Below are positions 1-11,164 of a DNA stretch of 64,000 nt, piece after piece (position 1 is the first letter of the stretch; each line of letters opens with the position of its first letter). The DNA lies in NCBI GenBank assembly GCA_002946415.1, contig NJPS01000079.1, forward strand, positions 496,001 to 560,000, in the 5' to 3' direction. The notes under the pieces were generated by a model. The model worked only from the letters and a program-made list of their open reading frames with translations, made no database searches and was not told where the DNA came from. The position numbers were made by a program, and so were the translations under genes. The DNA comes from Rutstroemia sp. NJR-2017a BVV2. Lineage: Eukaryota > Ascomycota > Leotiomycetes > Helotiales > Rutstroemiaceae.

Positions 1-726
1 TCTGGTTTCGTCGGCTGTTTGTTCAAGACCCTCAAGCTGAGCATATCTGTTGTACTTTTTAAATGGCCATTTGTAGATGCCCCAGAAAGAAGTTATAGTA
101 TCGTGATCATTTTTCGGTGGAGGTTTCGTCAACTTTTCCATGTCAAACTCGAATGCTATGCGAAAAGTAAGCTAGCTGCAATTCCTATGCTTCCTTAGAT
201 GAACACTCACACATCGCAAAGCGGTTTATATGCCGGCCAAACCCTTGAAAAGTCAGCTCCTATCAAACCAAGGAAAATCTACGCTTTGGCGAATACCTTG
301 AAATACGCGCATGCCTTTATCCTGAAGCATAATCGATCCTCGCAATATCTCATCTCCTAAAACTGGCGGTGCTTGATTAAGAGAAGGTTCTGGGGTGATG
401 CCATATATCTCTGGTTTGAAGGGAACGACGACCACCCTGAACAGATATTCCGATACTTTCTTCTCGAATTCTTTATTGACCAGTCGCATGTTTTGTATAG
501 CAGAGCGTGGAAGGTAGGATATAATCATGGTGAAGAGCTCCGGAGGAATTCGTTTCGCCGGCCATATAATGTCACCTACTCCATCAGTAAATTGTAATGG
601 TATCTTGCCACCCTTCGCAGACTCACCAGATGTTGTCTCTACCTTTTCCTTGCCTTTCCTCGACTTTGAAGCCATTGCGCAACTTCCTCTAGTCTTGCGC
701 CGCTTTGTTGGAGACGACATGTGCAT
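1..726 (-). CDS. F-box domain protein (5' part; continues beyond left edge)
   Basis: The start is taken at the ATG at 726 (a second ATG lies at 720); the open frame reaches 789 but only with a TTG there. An F-box-like segment follows a basic N-terminus (KRRKTRG): RIPPELFTMIISYLPRS and then IQNMRLVNKEFEK. F-box proteins normally link substrates to SCF ubiquitin ligases through Skp1. Two introns can be read on the minus strand: 296-244 (53 bp, branch GGAGCTGAC) and 210-156 (55 bp). Splicing gives a continuous frame running GFGRHINRFAM, then SFEFDMEKL, then SFWGIYKWPFKKY, and it stays open to base 1. From memory, this arrangement resembles a family of uncharacterised ascomycete F-box proteins. 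The substrate is unknown. The C-terminus lies outside the window. Confidence is good for the F-box and the exon joins, less for the exact start. Confidence 0.8.
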
Positions 727-1865
727 TGTATGTCGGAATATCCTAAGTCCCACTTGCCTAATCAACGCGCCCCCAAAAATAATATCCAATTCTGCGAAGG
801 AAGGAAGAAAGAATAATTAACAGAGGAGAAGGTGCAACCGAAGTGTAGACTCTCTTGTAGTGGTAGCGCGTGGTGAGAGAACCGGCAATTATGGCTAGGG
901 CCAAATGATTAGGACGTTTAACAGGAGAATTTGTACAACCAGAAGTATTGGATTAAGAGAGACGAGGTAGAAAAGGTGTCAAACCATAGCTATTCAAGTT
1001 GCGCAAGCAATACCTGTGAGCATGAAAGAACGTCTGCAGATATTCAGTGGTATGGTAAATTGTTTCTGGTATCTACAATTATGCCCCTCTCGGAACGTCA
1101 TGGATGGTAGGTCGGACTATCGATCACATTCTACCCTAGCTCTTTCAGCCTCGGCCACCATTGATGCCTACAATCCAAGGCACAAAATGCGCCAAGCAAT
1201 GCTATCAGTTTTTCTACCAGTACCCCTCCTCTCCGGTGCACAAATAACAGGCCGACGACAATATTCCAAAGACAATTAGATAATAAAAACATTATAATAT
1301 CTTAGATTCTTTAGGATATTGGTTTGATGACAGTAATCAGCTACACTATATTGTCTTAAATCGGCCTGTCCTTTCTCCCTTGAACAGCCCTCCTCTTCGG
1401 CTTGGGTAAAAACAGGCCGATCTGGGACAATATCCTCAAGCCAATTGTTATTACTATACGAATATACGAACAGCTCTAAGGTATTGAATCTATTTGGGTT
1501 TTACTACTGAATAAATATCCTAAAGACTCTGAGAGATTATAATATTTTTATTATTCAAATATCTTCTCTGTACCGAGAGCCTACGCTACAAATCAGTCTC
1601 TTTTTTCTCCCCTGGAGAGCCCACCCCTTCGCCCAGAACCTCAAATGGTCCTACCAAAGATAATATATACATGACAACACGATCCGTAATCTCAAGACAT
1701 CTCTTTTTATCTCCTCTTATCGATACACAAGTACTATCATAGTCACGTCAATACTTCATCCACCATGCTTATGCATACATAAAACCCGTCGATGTATCTC
1801 CATCGTCGACAGCAGTGATAGTCACTATCTAACCATTAAACCCATGGCTTGCACTTCTCGTCTCG
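727..1865. other. Intergenic region holding MITE copy A
   Basis: Divergent from the F-box gene and downstream of the 500-aa gene. Apart from the inverted-repeat element at 1229-1619 I see no coding signal; the short ORFs here lack family features. Confidence 0.6.
1229..1619. mobile_element. MITE-like inverted-repeat element, copy A (head-to-head dimer)
   Basis: Begins CTCTCCGGTGCACAAATAAC and ends with the complementary CTGGAGAG. It appears to hold one ~160-bp unit forward (1229 to about 1388) joined to a second unit in reverse (about 1391 to 1619). Conserved internal blocks are AACAGGCCGA near the ends, ACATTATAAT with TCTTAGAT in the middle, and TATTGTC.TAAATCGGCCTG at the far end. It has no coding capacity. 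The same unit recurs near 6.9, 11.7 and 55.6 kb. I could not define a target-site duplication. Confidence 0.7.
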
Positions 1866-3490
1866 TCATGCAGTTTCAGCACATCTCCCAACAATTTCGA
1901 TCTTCGAACCAGTGCAAGACCGCCTGAACTTAGTTCTGCTCTTTTCTTCGTCTGTCAACGAATCGAAACTTGGACTCCTTGATATCCTTGCTGCATTTCT
2001 TTTCGATATCAAGCTCGTTGGTGGGGATCGAGGACCTGTATATGATGGCAGCATCTCCCCCACGACTCTTTTTCTGATTGTCGAATCCAATTTCTTTTCG
2101 TCCCGGATCTCACTTGCATCAATTGGTCCGTCCAGATAGGCATCATATGCCCAAGCCGACTCGAGTCCTGATATGAATGGTTCCAGTCGATGGAGCTCGG
2201 CCCACGATAGTTTGTCTTCGAGCATGGATATGTACAGGTCTTCGATGTTCCCGTGCGCATCAAGAACTGCACAGTGAATTTTCAGGAACTCGACATCATA
2301 TTCATTATTGATCTAAAGATACTGTGTCAGTAAGTTTGAGGCAAGTGAGAACGTAACATGGAAAGGTCAAAACATCTTCCAACTCCCACATTGTACAGCT
2401 GGCATTCCAAAAAAGTTTACTATGAAAGACTCACAAACTGATCAGGTAACTGGCGTAGCATTGGTAACCCCCTCAATTTCTCTGCATCACAAATTCTCGC
2501 CAGCAGCGGTCGCCATGGTCTACCGCGTAAGACTGGTTCAAAGGTGCTATTTATGGCTTCCGTGAAAGCATGACCGCTTGTATCAGGCACGACTATCTTC
2601 TGATGGAGTCCGCGCGAAAGGCATCTTTTATACGCTGCCGTATCCTTTTCGAAGGGAAAAGGCTGTGTTGAGGTCGGCATGAGCGATATATGCACAGTCC
2701 ATGCATTGCCGCATGCATCACTTGAAGAAGGCTTCCGTCGAGGCGTGGGACAGTTCGATTCATCTTTCATCGGTATCGAGGGACCTGGAGATGATTTCGT
2801 TCCCGGAACTGGTGAACTTTCATGCGGTGTCCTAAGGCTCCTGGCGGGTGGTGTAGATGCCTTCCTTCTTCGACTCCGAATAGACGCCATAGGAGATGAT
2901 TGAGCTTCAAAAGCGTCGAGTCTATCTTCTATTCGCATAGAAGCATCATCAAGATCGATCAGGCGGGCCCGCGTTCTGTGAATGTCATCGACTAATCCGT
3001 CAATCCTATCATCGTAATATGGTATCCTCTTATCCAAACGGCCAACATTTTGCCAAATGCCACTGATACCGCGATAGACACCCTTCATCTCTGCTTCGCG
3101 GTCTGCATTACTCTTCTCGACCAGTTCCTCCAGTCGACACAAACGGTCGACTAAACCGCCCCGTCCGACACTCCTCTCTTTGTCCAGTTCATCCTCAAGG
3201 ATGTTAATTCTCGTCTTCAGAGCTTCGATCTCTTGTTTGTCGGAAGGATTTTTTTCCGTCATGTGGTATACAGCTTGATGACCACAGTCGCACAAACTAC
3301 CCGGAATAGTCCTATTCAAAGCAAAACCTGTGCACGCGCAGCGTAGGTGGTCTGCTGCTGGATGCATCAAAATAAACCTACACCCACCCTTCGGCAGATG
3401 TGCTTCACTTGCTCGAGACTTTCTGCGACGCGGCGGCGGTAGCATTTCCGCCGGCTCTAGGTTTTCCTCAGATATGTGTTCCAAGGACAT
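1866..3490 (-). CDS. Uncharacterised 500-aa coiled-coil protein (two exons)
   Basis: Exon 1 is 3490-2435 and exon 2 is 2312-1866, joined over an intron at 2434-2313 (GTGAGT...TTTAG). The join is in phase and gives 500 aa. The N-terminus is basic (PPPRRRKSR), followed by a Cys/His-containing stretch (CRFILMHPAADHLRCACTG, then CDCGHQAVYH) at about residues 37-77. This could be a small metal-binding module but matches no family I know. Residues ~84-200 are rich in E/D/K/R/L heptads and look like a coiled coil. A Ser/Pro-rich linker follows, then a conserved-looking C-terminal part (EFLKIHCAVLDAHGNIEDLY). The intron is 122 bp, about twice the local norm, so a small extra exon could be hidden in it. 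Function unknown. Confidence 0.7.
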
Positions 3491-5180
3491 TTTACGTTAA
3501 GGACCGGAGTAATTAGAACCTAAAACCTTCATACACCAAAGCCGTCTAGATTCCAAAGGAACAGGTCATGCGTTGTTGATGGCTATTTTGGCAACCCTCA
3601 CGATTCAAAGCTTTGGCTCCTTGACGGCTCCACCAAATATTATGAAGATATAATAACTGCGAGCGGATTTCAGCCTTCCTGGGTGGAAAAGTACTCTGAC
3701 AAGCGGAACTTGGCCAAATAAAATCTTCATGATGTGCAAGTCCCTTCGATTTATGTTCAATTAATCGCGAAAGGGTTATCAGTGGTCGGGCTGGCAAAAG
3801 TAAGAAGTTGTGCAGGGGTCCAAAGATAAGCAACCAGGTCGTCCGGGTGTGGGTGAAACGATATATACATGCAGTTCCAGACTTGTAGAGGAGCGGTTGG
3901 ACCAATGAGTTCTTGCAGTCGCACTCGATTCGGACGACTGAATATGATAAGAGCCAGGTGTCTCCATATCCTCATACTAACTGTTGGTGTTCCCTGCGGA
4001 AACGGTCAAGCGGCTCGTCCCGCGATGTTGGACTCTTCACCTGTTAGGCTTCGGGGTTCAATCACGTTTTCCATAGACCGGATTGTGCCTTTTTCATCCT
4101 TTACACAGCAGCAGTGGTGCATATGCGGGCCAAGCAGCGTGTCTTATCGTGTGTGTGTGCAGTGTGCAGTGTGCAGTGTGCGAGAGAATGCAACGCCCCT
4201 GCTGTTCAATCTTAACTGTTGATTAACTTACCCTGAGAGGCCTGCATCCTGATACCGATCCGGAGCTCGAGGGTGTCCACGCCGACTCACCTCGCCCCGA
4301 TCTTCACGAAATTTGGTCACATTATGACAGATCTGACATGGCGTGTATGAAAGCCGCTGCTGAAGGAGGGAGAGGAGGGAGCACCATACGACAGCAGCCT
4401 ATCACGGCAAAGTCCTGCATCCAAAGTATTGCGCAAATATATCATCAATTGTGTTACCAAGCCACAATCACGGAATCGGTCCTGCAGCAGAAGCGTGGGG
4501 GGTATGTTATGCTGCCTCCTCCGATATCGACAGCCATTTAGGTGGCGCCGAATAATGTCGCATTCTGCATTGTCCCATCCCCAACGGAATCCAATCGTCG
4601 CTTCGGACTCGAAGGATCCGGGACATGTCCTTTTGCACCCAGAACAGTCGATAAATGACCATGACTCGGTCGTGATATGGCACAGTACTGTAACGCCATA
4701 CTCACTACATAGTATAGCTGGCATGACTGCCCCCACGTTCTAGTCTCGGCATTTCATCGTACAGCCGTGTTCCTCTTACAGCCGAAATTGCTTTCGTGAA
4801 ATCTGGTGTCCAATATATGACTCGCTAGATGCTTAGAAATATCTGAATGGATTACAAGTTCGGTCCTCTTCCTACATATATATCTACGAGGTCTGCCATC
4901 CAATACATGCGCGAAACTTTTGGTGCACAGACGCTTGACATAATTTGGCTGATGTGCTTTTGCCGAAATATGCCTTCTCAACTTCTCATTGGTGATGTGC
5001 ATGCGGGGCAAGGCCTATGGGCGTCAACAATGCAACAGCGTACCTGATAAATTTCTCTTATCTTTTTCTCGGTGCAGTGTCTACTCTTCCAACATTCTTG
5101 GTTCATACATTCGTTTGAAGTGGCGTGCAACAAGCGTGTTCGTTCCCGAGATCTCACTGTCTGATGTTAATTGAAGTAAC
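3491..5180. other. Intergenic region, no gene recognised
   Basis: A 1.7-kb stretch between divergently transcribed genes. ORFs of up to 139 aa occur on both strands around 4317-4743, but they overlap each other and show no domain, splice structure or codon pattern. A (GTGTGCA)n-like tract lies at 4149-4181. Nothing else can be supported. Confidence 0.5.
4149..4181. repeat. GTGTGCA-type microsatellite
   Basis: A short GT run followed by three copies of the 7-mer GCAGTGT. Confidence 0.7.
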
Positions 5181-6507
5181 ATGGGTGATCTCGATGGATT
5201 GGTCTCTAAACTCTTGGATGTCTACACGCGTAGTATAAAGCTTCTCAGCGCGCATCGTAAGATAAACCGAAAGCACGAGCGGGTTTCCGATGAAAAGGAC
5301 AGTCAGGAGGCTAGTCTTCTCAAATCTTTGCGCCGCTCCAAGTCGGATGTGTTGCAGGCATACAGACAAGATTTGGTACAGGCTGGACCTAGATTTTCCC
5401 ATGGCGATGGTGAGAGTTTCCCTACGGACATGTTAGGGTCAATCAAGATACGAGTTCTCACGACTTGGCAGCAAAAGCAAGGTCGTCCTTGTCGAATATC
5501 CTATCACGTTTAGATCGTGCTTTCATGAAGGCATGGGAGTCTTTCTCGCGAGGGGGTAGAGTTAGATCGTCAGACCGCGAGGCACTTACGAAACTCTCTA
5601 ATGAGTCTCGTATACAAGCTATCAATACCTTTGAAGAACTCTCAAAAAGGCTTTCACATTCTACTTCATCCCTAGCAAATCGACACGCAGTCACGAGGCG
5701 TGGTGGGAAGAGCAGACCTCACTCTACTTCAAGCACTAAGCTTACGGCACTGGGGCCGGCGACGAAAGAGGGATGGATCAGAAGGAAGCCGCGTAAGACA
5801 GGCCACCGAAGTCCAAAACACCGACCTCAGAAAGAGGTTGTGGAGCGCAGACAGATTGCAGAGCGAGAGATTGTAGAGCGCGGAGAGGTTGCAGAGCGCG
5901 GAGAGGTTGCAGAGCGCAGAGAAATTGCAGAGCGCAGGGAGATTCCAGAGCGCAGGGAGATTGCAGAGCGCAGGGAGATTCCAGAGCGCAGAGAAATTGC
6001 AGAGCGCAGAGAGATTGCAGAGCGCAGGGAGATTGCAGAGCGCAGAGAAATTGCAGAGCGCAGAGAGATTCCAGACCGCAGGGAGATTGCAGACCGCAGA
6101 GAAATTGCAGACCGCAGACCCAGAACCGAACAACCTCTACCGCCCCCACCACCCGTAGCACAAATCCAGTGCCCCGAACCGCCTCCAAGAGACGACAGAA
6201 CTGCGCAGATACGGATCGAAAACAGGAAGTCAGGCATGTCTTTCCTATCTGCCAGCACAAAGCTGTAAGTACCCCAGACGTTCCTCATACTTGGATGGCG
6301 CAGTATCGCACTGTCGATCGATCTTCCCAAATACTAACAACCCCCTCCAGTGGTGAGATACCCCGGCGCCGGGTAGCACAACTCCTTGCCGCCGCAGGAC
6401 AAAGCGATCTCGAGCATCTCGAGCCAACCGTGCTCTACCCGCTGGCACCATACCATCAGGAGCCAAAGCCGCGATCTAGGTTTGGGAGGCTTTTCAAAAG
6501 TAGATGA
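5181..6507 (+). CDS. Conserved fungal protein of unknown function with hexapeptide repeat (three exons)
   Basis: Exons 5181-5409, 5472-6264 and 6351-6507; introns of 62 and 86 bp, the second with a perfect TACTAAC branch site. The joins give 392 aa. Residues 1-150 are helical and basic (MGDLDGLVSKLL, SLLKSLRRSKSDVL, SNILSRLDRAFMKAW), resembling a small uncharacterised helical protein found in related fungi. The middle carries a low-complexity insert of about 15 tandem copies of a six-residue unit (consensus AERREI, variants PERREI and ADRREI), likely a charged helix or coiled coil. The C-terminus has TKLGEIPRR at the exon 2/3 junction and ends in a basic RSRFGRLFKSR. No signal peptide or membrane segment is visible. 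Function unknown; the repeat length is probably variable between strains. Confidence 0.8.
5836..6119 (+). repeat. 18-bp tandem repeat coding for a hexapeptide
   Basis: About 15 copies of an 18-bp unit, consensus GCAGAGCGCAGGGAGATT, differing mostly by single substitutions. Because the unit length is divisible by three and the unit lacks stops in most frames, long spurious ORFs appear on both strands across it. Confidence 0.95.
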
Positions 6508-7155
6508 TTTGATGACTACTTTGGCGTTGGTCCGCAGCAACCGGGTTTGTTCATGAGAAATGGATAACGACAGTTATGACTTTATGATCTGCATAATCTT
6601 TTTCTTATCATATATACTTTAGCACCTTTGTTGGCTGTCTATATGGTTCCGGTAGCATGTTGTTAAAATAGCATAATTATATATTTCATGACATCAAGGC
6701 TCTGAATACCGAAAGAAGAAGAACAAACGTGAGTAGACAAGAAATATATGACTTCGAGAGCACCAGCCAAGCCCACGCGGGAATGCCATCGGTGCCCGCT
6801 TGGAGTGACAGCCTAAGAAAAAGTCCTACTCGTGATCATCTAAGATGAAGTGTTGTGAAATGGCGACCTGTTCTTCTCGGATTGGAAAAAACAGGCCGAT
6901 TTGGGACAATATGTTGAAGCTAATTACTGTCGTCGAACGAATGTCCTAGAAGCCCTAAGATACTGTAGTAATTCCGTTGTCCAAATTTCTCGGGCGTCTT
7001 ATCGTCGGTCTGTTGTTTCTGCATGAAGATCCTGTGCTACAAATCGGCCTGTGTTTTTCAAGCTAACAAGCGGCTGGCTACTGATAGCTGCTGCAACGGA
7101 AGTATCTGCCTGATGAAGGACACACACGGCAGGATGAAGCAAAGTAGCGTGATTT
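6508..7155. other. Intergenic region between converging genes, holding MITE copy B
   Basis: Tail-to-tail spacer between the repeat protein (+) and the HET-ankyrin gene (-). Apart from the element at about 6865-7060, I see only AT-rich 3'-flank sequence. Confidence 0.6.
6865..7060. mobile_element. MITE-like inverted-repeat element, copy B (single reversed unit, degraded)
   Basis: Contains AAAAAACAGGCCGATTTGGG at its left side. Read in reverse complement it aligns block by block with copy C: TCTTAG, GGACATTCGTT, CAGTAATTAGCT, then ATTGTCCCAAATCGGCCTGT. The other end (GTCGGTCTGTTGTTTCTGCA) matches the AGAAATAACAGGC terminus of the other copies. Outer CTCTCC ends are eroded, so the borders are approximate. 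Confidence 0.6.
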
Positions 7156-9243
7156 CTATTCCATCCACCACGGTATTTCCTCAGGTAGCATGTCAAGCAT
7201 CGATGTTCGCGGAGATAAACCTTGCCCGTCGGTAGAAGGGGATATTAGAGAGTAGAACCATGCAGCGATATCTCCATCCAAGTCCAGCGCGTCGATATTT
7301 AAACCGGCATCGAAGAGGAACCGGGCTTTTCCCCCAGTTTTGTCTTGTAGAGCTAATGCTAAGACTGATGCCTTAATTTTGTCTCGTGCCAATACTAACC
7401 TTCGGTCCCGTTTTCTTCCTAGCCTAGCTGTTTCTCGAACTGCTTCCACTTCCCCATGTTTCAAATTAACATCAACACCATGATCAAGTAGCAACTTTGT
7501 GATTGCCAGATTTCTATTTTCCGTAGCGAGATAGAGTGGAGTTTCCCCTTCGTCGTTCGGTAGAGAAACATGAATTTGACTCGTACCAGTGCCAAGTAGC
7601 AGCTCAACAGTTGCCAAATCATTATTTTTCACTGCTACGTGCAGTGCTGTCTCTCCAGTTTGAGAGGTTGAATTAATATTCATTTTGCCTGTGTCGAGAA
7701 GTAGCTTCACCAATGCTGCTGCATTAGTGTGCGATGCAGCAATAGGTAGCAACGATTCACAGTCCCCTTCCCTTAATCGGAATTTGCTTGTAGCAAGAAT
7801 TTGTGCTGCAATTTTTTCATTGCCTTTCAATATCGCTATTCCAAAAGAAGACATCCCCGTAGCTCCATGTCTCAGGTTAACATCAATATCAGGTAACTTA
7901 AGTAGCATCTCCACCACATGACCATGCCCATTCTCTGTCGCGTAATGCAAAGGGGCATAACCAAAATCATCTTTATGGTCGACGTCACGTCCATGAACGT
8001 CTAGCAGTAGCTTGAGAAGAACGGCATTTCCCCGTTTGGCGACTAGACCTAGTGTTTCGAAGGGGATAACGCCGATAGAATAGAGCAATGACTGTACCAC
8101 ACGATGTCCGTAATAAACACTCCACCAGAATGATATCCTCGTTCCTCCTAGAAGGAAGGTGAATTCATGCATTTCCGCATCTATAAAGGTCTGCGTGAAC
8201 TCTTCGTGGCCTTCTAGTACGTACATTGAGCCATCGTCAATGCCCAGTATTCTTTCAAGCTTGCGGCATTGGTCTGCAACCTCTTCAAGGGTTTTTGGAG
8301 CCTGAAGCTTGTGTTGATTCTTTAATACCGTGTTGAGCAAGACCGGAATAGAAGCCTTGTAATCCGGAACAATGTCATCTTTTCCTTTGGTTGCAATACC
8401 AAGAAGTGCATATACGTAGTCGAGCTTCTGAACACATGCGAGAGAGCTCGTCCCCATCATCAATCCCCACAAGGTTCGGTCATGCTGGTCCTTCATTTGT
8501 TTGATGATTTCCCACGCCGGACTATGCCGTATGAGTTGATATTCGGTCTTTGCTGCGACGCGAGAAGAGGGCTGTTGCTCGTGGACCAGAAGTAGAAACT
8601 TCTTTAGTGAATCTAGAGGTATTATCATGGCGCCACACATCACCTCGACGTTCTGGCCAAGCATAATCTCTTGAAATATCCACAACCTTCCCCAATATCG
8701 CCTGGAGCAGATACCACGAATAGCAATCCCAGCTGGCTTTCCCCAGACACCAAGTATGTTGTTCTTTGCTTGCCAGTAAGACATGGGCTTCTTGAGGACC
8801 CGCATAGCTCTGTCACTATCTCCGTGGTTTGGACCCAGCCATATCATCACGACTTCGGCGGATTGATAGATATCGGGCATGAGAACGATCTGTTGCTCTT
8901 TATCTTTGTTGTCAGACTGATTGATGCACAAGGCATCAATCCAGAGCCAGCCACCGAACCGCGACCCGAGATTTCGAGCTTGGCTGAGAAACCGCCATAG
9001 ATTTTCGTATACCGTGTGTGTTTCTCCATTTAAGATAATCTTTCGATGGTTTGATGGCGATCCCCATGCATACGACAATGCGGTATAGCTTGGCTGTGTA
9101 TCCAAAGAACGGGGTACGAGTTGGCAGCAAACTTCACCATTTGGGCCGTCAGGTAAGATTTTCAAGAGTCGAATATGCCGTGATGGGAGATAATCGTATA
9201 AGGTATGGACTTCCTCCTCCACGGAACTCTTCGCGTTATCCAT
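7156..9243 (-). CDS. HET domain protein with C-terminal ankyrin repeats
   Basis: A single exon of 695 aa, starting at the ATG at 9243; the frame extends to 9273 only with a GTG. The HET (heterokaryon incompatibility) domain covers about residues 55-220, with the family landmarks ALSYAWGSP, LWIDALCINQ, VVMIWLGP and RYWGRLWIFQEI. Residues ~395-600 hold ankyrin repeats (DDFGYAPLHYATENGHGHVVEMLL, split here by ordinary ANK spacing; TGETALHVAVKNNDLATVELLL; GETPLYLATENRNLAITKLLL). HET proteins trigger regulated cell death when unlike fungal cells fuse, and the ankyrin part is the usual partner-sensing or regulatory module. The protein looks intact and cytoplasmic, with no signal peptide. Partner and allele specificity are unknown. 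Confidence 0.9.
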   Translation of the reverse strand: MDNAKSSVEEEVHTLYDYLPSRHIRLLKILPDGPNGEVCCQLVPRSLDTQPSYTALSYAWGSPSNHRKIILNGETHTVYENLWRFLSQARNLGSRFGGWLWIDALCINQSDNKDKEQQIVLMPDIYQSAEVVMIWLGPNHGDSDRAMRVLKKPMSYWQAKNNILGVWGKPAGIAIRGICSRRYWGRLWIFQEIMLGQNVEVMCGAMIIPLDSLKKFLLLVHEQQPSSRVAAKTEYQLIRHSPAWEIIKQMKDQHDRTLWGLMMGTSSLACVQKLDYVYALLGIATKGKDDIVPDYKASIPVLLNTVLKNQHKLQAPKTLEEVADQCRKLERILGIDDGSMYVLEGHEEFTQTFIDAEMHEFTFLLGGTRISFWWSVYYGHRVVQSLLYSIGVIPFETLGLVAKRGNAVLLKLLLDVHGRDVDHKDDFGYAPLHYATENGHGHVVEMLLKLPDIDVNLRHGATGMSSFGIAILKGNEKIAAQILATSKFRLREGDCESLLPIAASHTNAAALVKLLLDTGKMNINSTSQTGETALHVAVKNNDLATVELLLGTGTSQIHVSLPNDEGETPLYLATENRNLAITKLLLDHGVDVNLKHGEVEAVRETARLGRKRDRRLVLARDKIKASVLALALQDKTGGKARFLFDAGLNIDALDLDGDIAAWFYSLISPSTDGQGLSPRTSMLDMLPEEIPWWME

Positions 9244-9996
9244 CCTTCCAATCCGGAATGAATGTTCTGCCACGTACCCGATGAAAGGTTTGTAAGATTC
9301 AAGTGTGGAAGTAGCCTTGCACCGCCGAGGAACAATGTCGATACTCTTTGAATCACGGGATGTAAGTCATTCATCACTCGTGTTGAATTGGATGAGAAAT
9401 GCAGTGCTCAGGGAAGGCTTCCATCCCAGCCAGGCCTCGCTTTCAGCCGGGCCTCGCAAGAAGCAATGCCTCGATGTGCCGAGGCCAGTAATCCGATGTA
9501 GGCCGCAACCCGCGTCTGAGGTGCTTCGAACAGTTAGACGCCCGAGAAATATAACTCAGCAAGACTTGTTGTACATTGTCTCACCTAAGCGCTTCGCGCC
9601 TGCTGCAAAAGATGAGTTTTCGGAAACCCCTCCCGCCCATTCCCATGGTCTGGGCAAATCCTTCAACGTGCGGAAGTTGGTCGTCATTGTTTCGATACTC
9701 ATAACAATTACTGAAATCCAGTAACTGCTGTGTGGGCGTTTATTATTCATATTTGGCCCCACCCTCGGCGGAAGATAGATCTAAGATCTCTTGCTTCCTT
9801 TCACTCCTTCGGATTATTTTTAGGGGCACATTCCAAATATCATGGAGAACGTCGAAGAGCCCGATGTATATATAATGCAGAGGGCGCTCTGTGCCATGTC
9901 ATTGTAACCTCAAGTTTGGACAGAATTACATTTCTTTTCTATATTGTTTTCGGATATAATTACATTCGTTTGATAATTTGTTTTTTGCTTTCCACC
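9244..9996. other. Intergenic region, divergent promoters
   Basis: Lies between the HET-ankyrin gene (-) and the BNR pseudogene (+). ORFs present have no recognisable domain. I see no RNA gene or repeat. Confidence 0.5.
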
Positions 9997-11164
9997 ATGG
10001 CGGCGTTAGCGTTTGCAGCAATGAAGATGCTCGAGTAGTAAGTCCTACAAACATTTTTAACCCACAAAAACCAACGTCTGATATAATTGCAGTTCCAACC
10101 CAACAGCTTCACTTTTATCACATCGAGGAGCAGCCATGCCGGCGCTCTGTGGTGCCCCTAGCATGTTCAACGTCACCCAAGGTTCTTTTGCGTATCCACG
10201 CGCCAATTACCTCAGCAATGGCCACATTATGGGATCATATACTGCTTTTCCGCCCGGTACCGGGAACCAAACGCTTGTTGTAACGACATCGACTGACTGC
10301 GGCGTGACTTGGTAACAAACCGGGTCAGCCGCTCAGAGACCAGTAGCCCAGAGCAGCTTGGATAATCCCTTCCCACTCCAGCGAGCCGACGGTAAGGTAC
10401 TTTTAACGTACCGGAACCACGATAAGAATGCAAAAGGCGACTACACCATGTATCGCATCACGATTTCTGCCTCAGACAACCTAGGAACGGATTGGTGGTG
10501 GCTTTCTGATGCGGTAGTGGTTCCAGCTGGAAAAGACCTGAATGGTCTCTGGGAACCATTTCTAAGGATCACGAGTGATGGGACATTGCAGCTGTACTAT
10601 TCTCACGAGCAGAACGCTAATAATCAGGATAACTTTATGCGGATTTCTACCAACGGCGGAAAGGACTGGGGCGATGCAATACCGGTTTCTGGTCAGGACC
10701 GAGCCAGCTCTCGGGATGGAATGGTGGGCGTGGTAGAAACTGCGAATGGTACACTTATTGCTGTGTTCGAGAGTCTGGACAAAGATCGGCCCTTTAGTTT
10801 CAAGCTCTACAGCGTCTCGTCGTCAGATGGGGGCAAGACATGGGGAAACCGAAAGACAATCTACGATCCCGGAGATGGCAAGAGCGCCGGAGCACCGCAG
10901 ATCGTTCGGGTTGGTGACCTGCTAGTGGTTAGCTTCATGACGGATGAAGACCGAACTCAAGATCAGAATAATAAGGCGTGGACCACAGTCGCGGCTGCAA
11001 AATTCATTACTAGCAATGATGGCGGTTCAACTTGGGGGAATAGGACGACCGTGTTTCCAGAACCATCATATTGGCCAGGCTTATTGGCGGTGAAAGACGA
11101 GAATGCTGTGTTATACTTAGGAAGCGATTCTGTTGGTCTTAAAAGTCAAAAGGTAACTTTTTAG
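9997..11164 (+). pseudogene. BNR/Asp-box sialidase-like protein, interrupted by an in-frame TAA
   Basis: Proposed exon 1 is 9997-10037 and exon 2 starts at 10093 (intron 10038-10092, GTAAGT...TGCAG). The reading frame then continues unbroken to 11164 except for one TAA at 10313-10315. Before the stop: GSFAYPRANYLSNGHIMGSY and STDCGVTW. After it: LDNPFPLQRADGKVLLTYRN, NGLWEPFLRI and three Asp-box motifs (STNGGKDWG, SSDGGKTWG, SNDGGSTWG). These mark a six-bladed BNR/sialidase-like fold, usually a secreted glycosidase or carbohydrate-binding protein in fungi. No alternative splice removes the stop in frame. The part after the stop could start at the ATG at 10358, but that would lose the first blade. 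Upstream, the signal peptide is unclear. Most likely a recent nonsense pseudogene; a sequencing error or stop readthrough is possible. Confidence 0.7.

Noticed and set aside
4317..4743. Overlapping 139-aa (-) and 104-aa (+) ORFs
   Set aside because: Mutually exclusive, no domain, no splice signals, and no codon bias.
5729..6330. Long ORFs of 134-167 aa on the minus strand and an 89-aa plus-strand ORF across the hexapeptide repeat
   Set aside because: They exist only because the 18-bp unit lacks stops in several frames; the plus-strand frame with two supported splice sites explains the region.
9305..9724. 139-aa plus-strand ORF upstream of the HET-ankyrin gene
   Set aside because: No domain; it overlaps the promoter side of the HET gene and shows no coding bias.
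10313..10357. A short intron removing the TAA of the BNR gene
   Set aside because: All GT..AG pairs here give introns of 17-42 nt or break the frame, so splicing does not rescue the gene.
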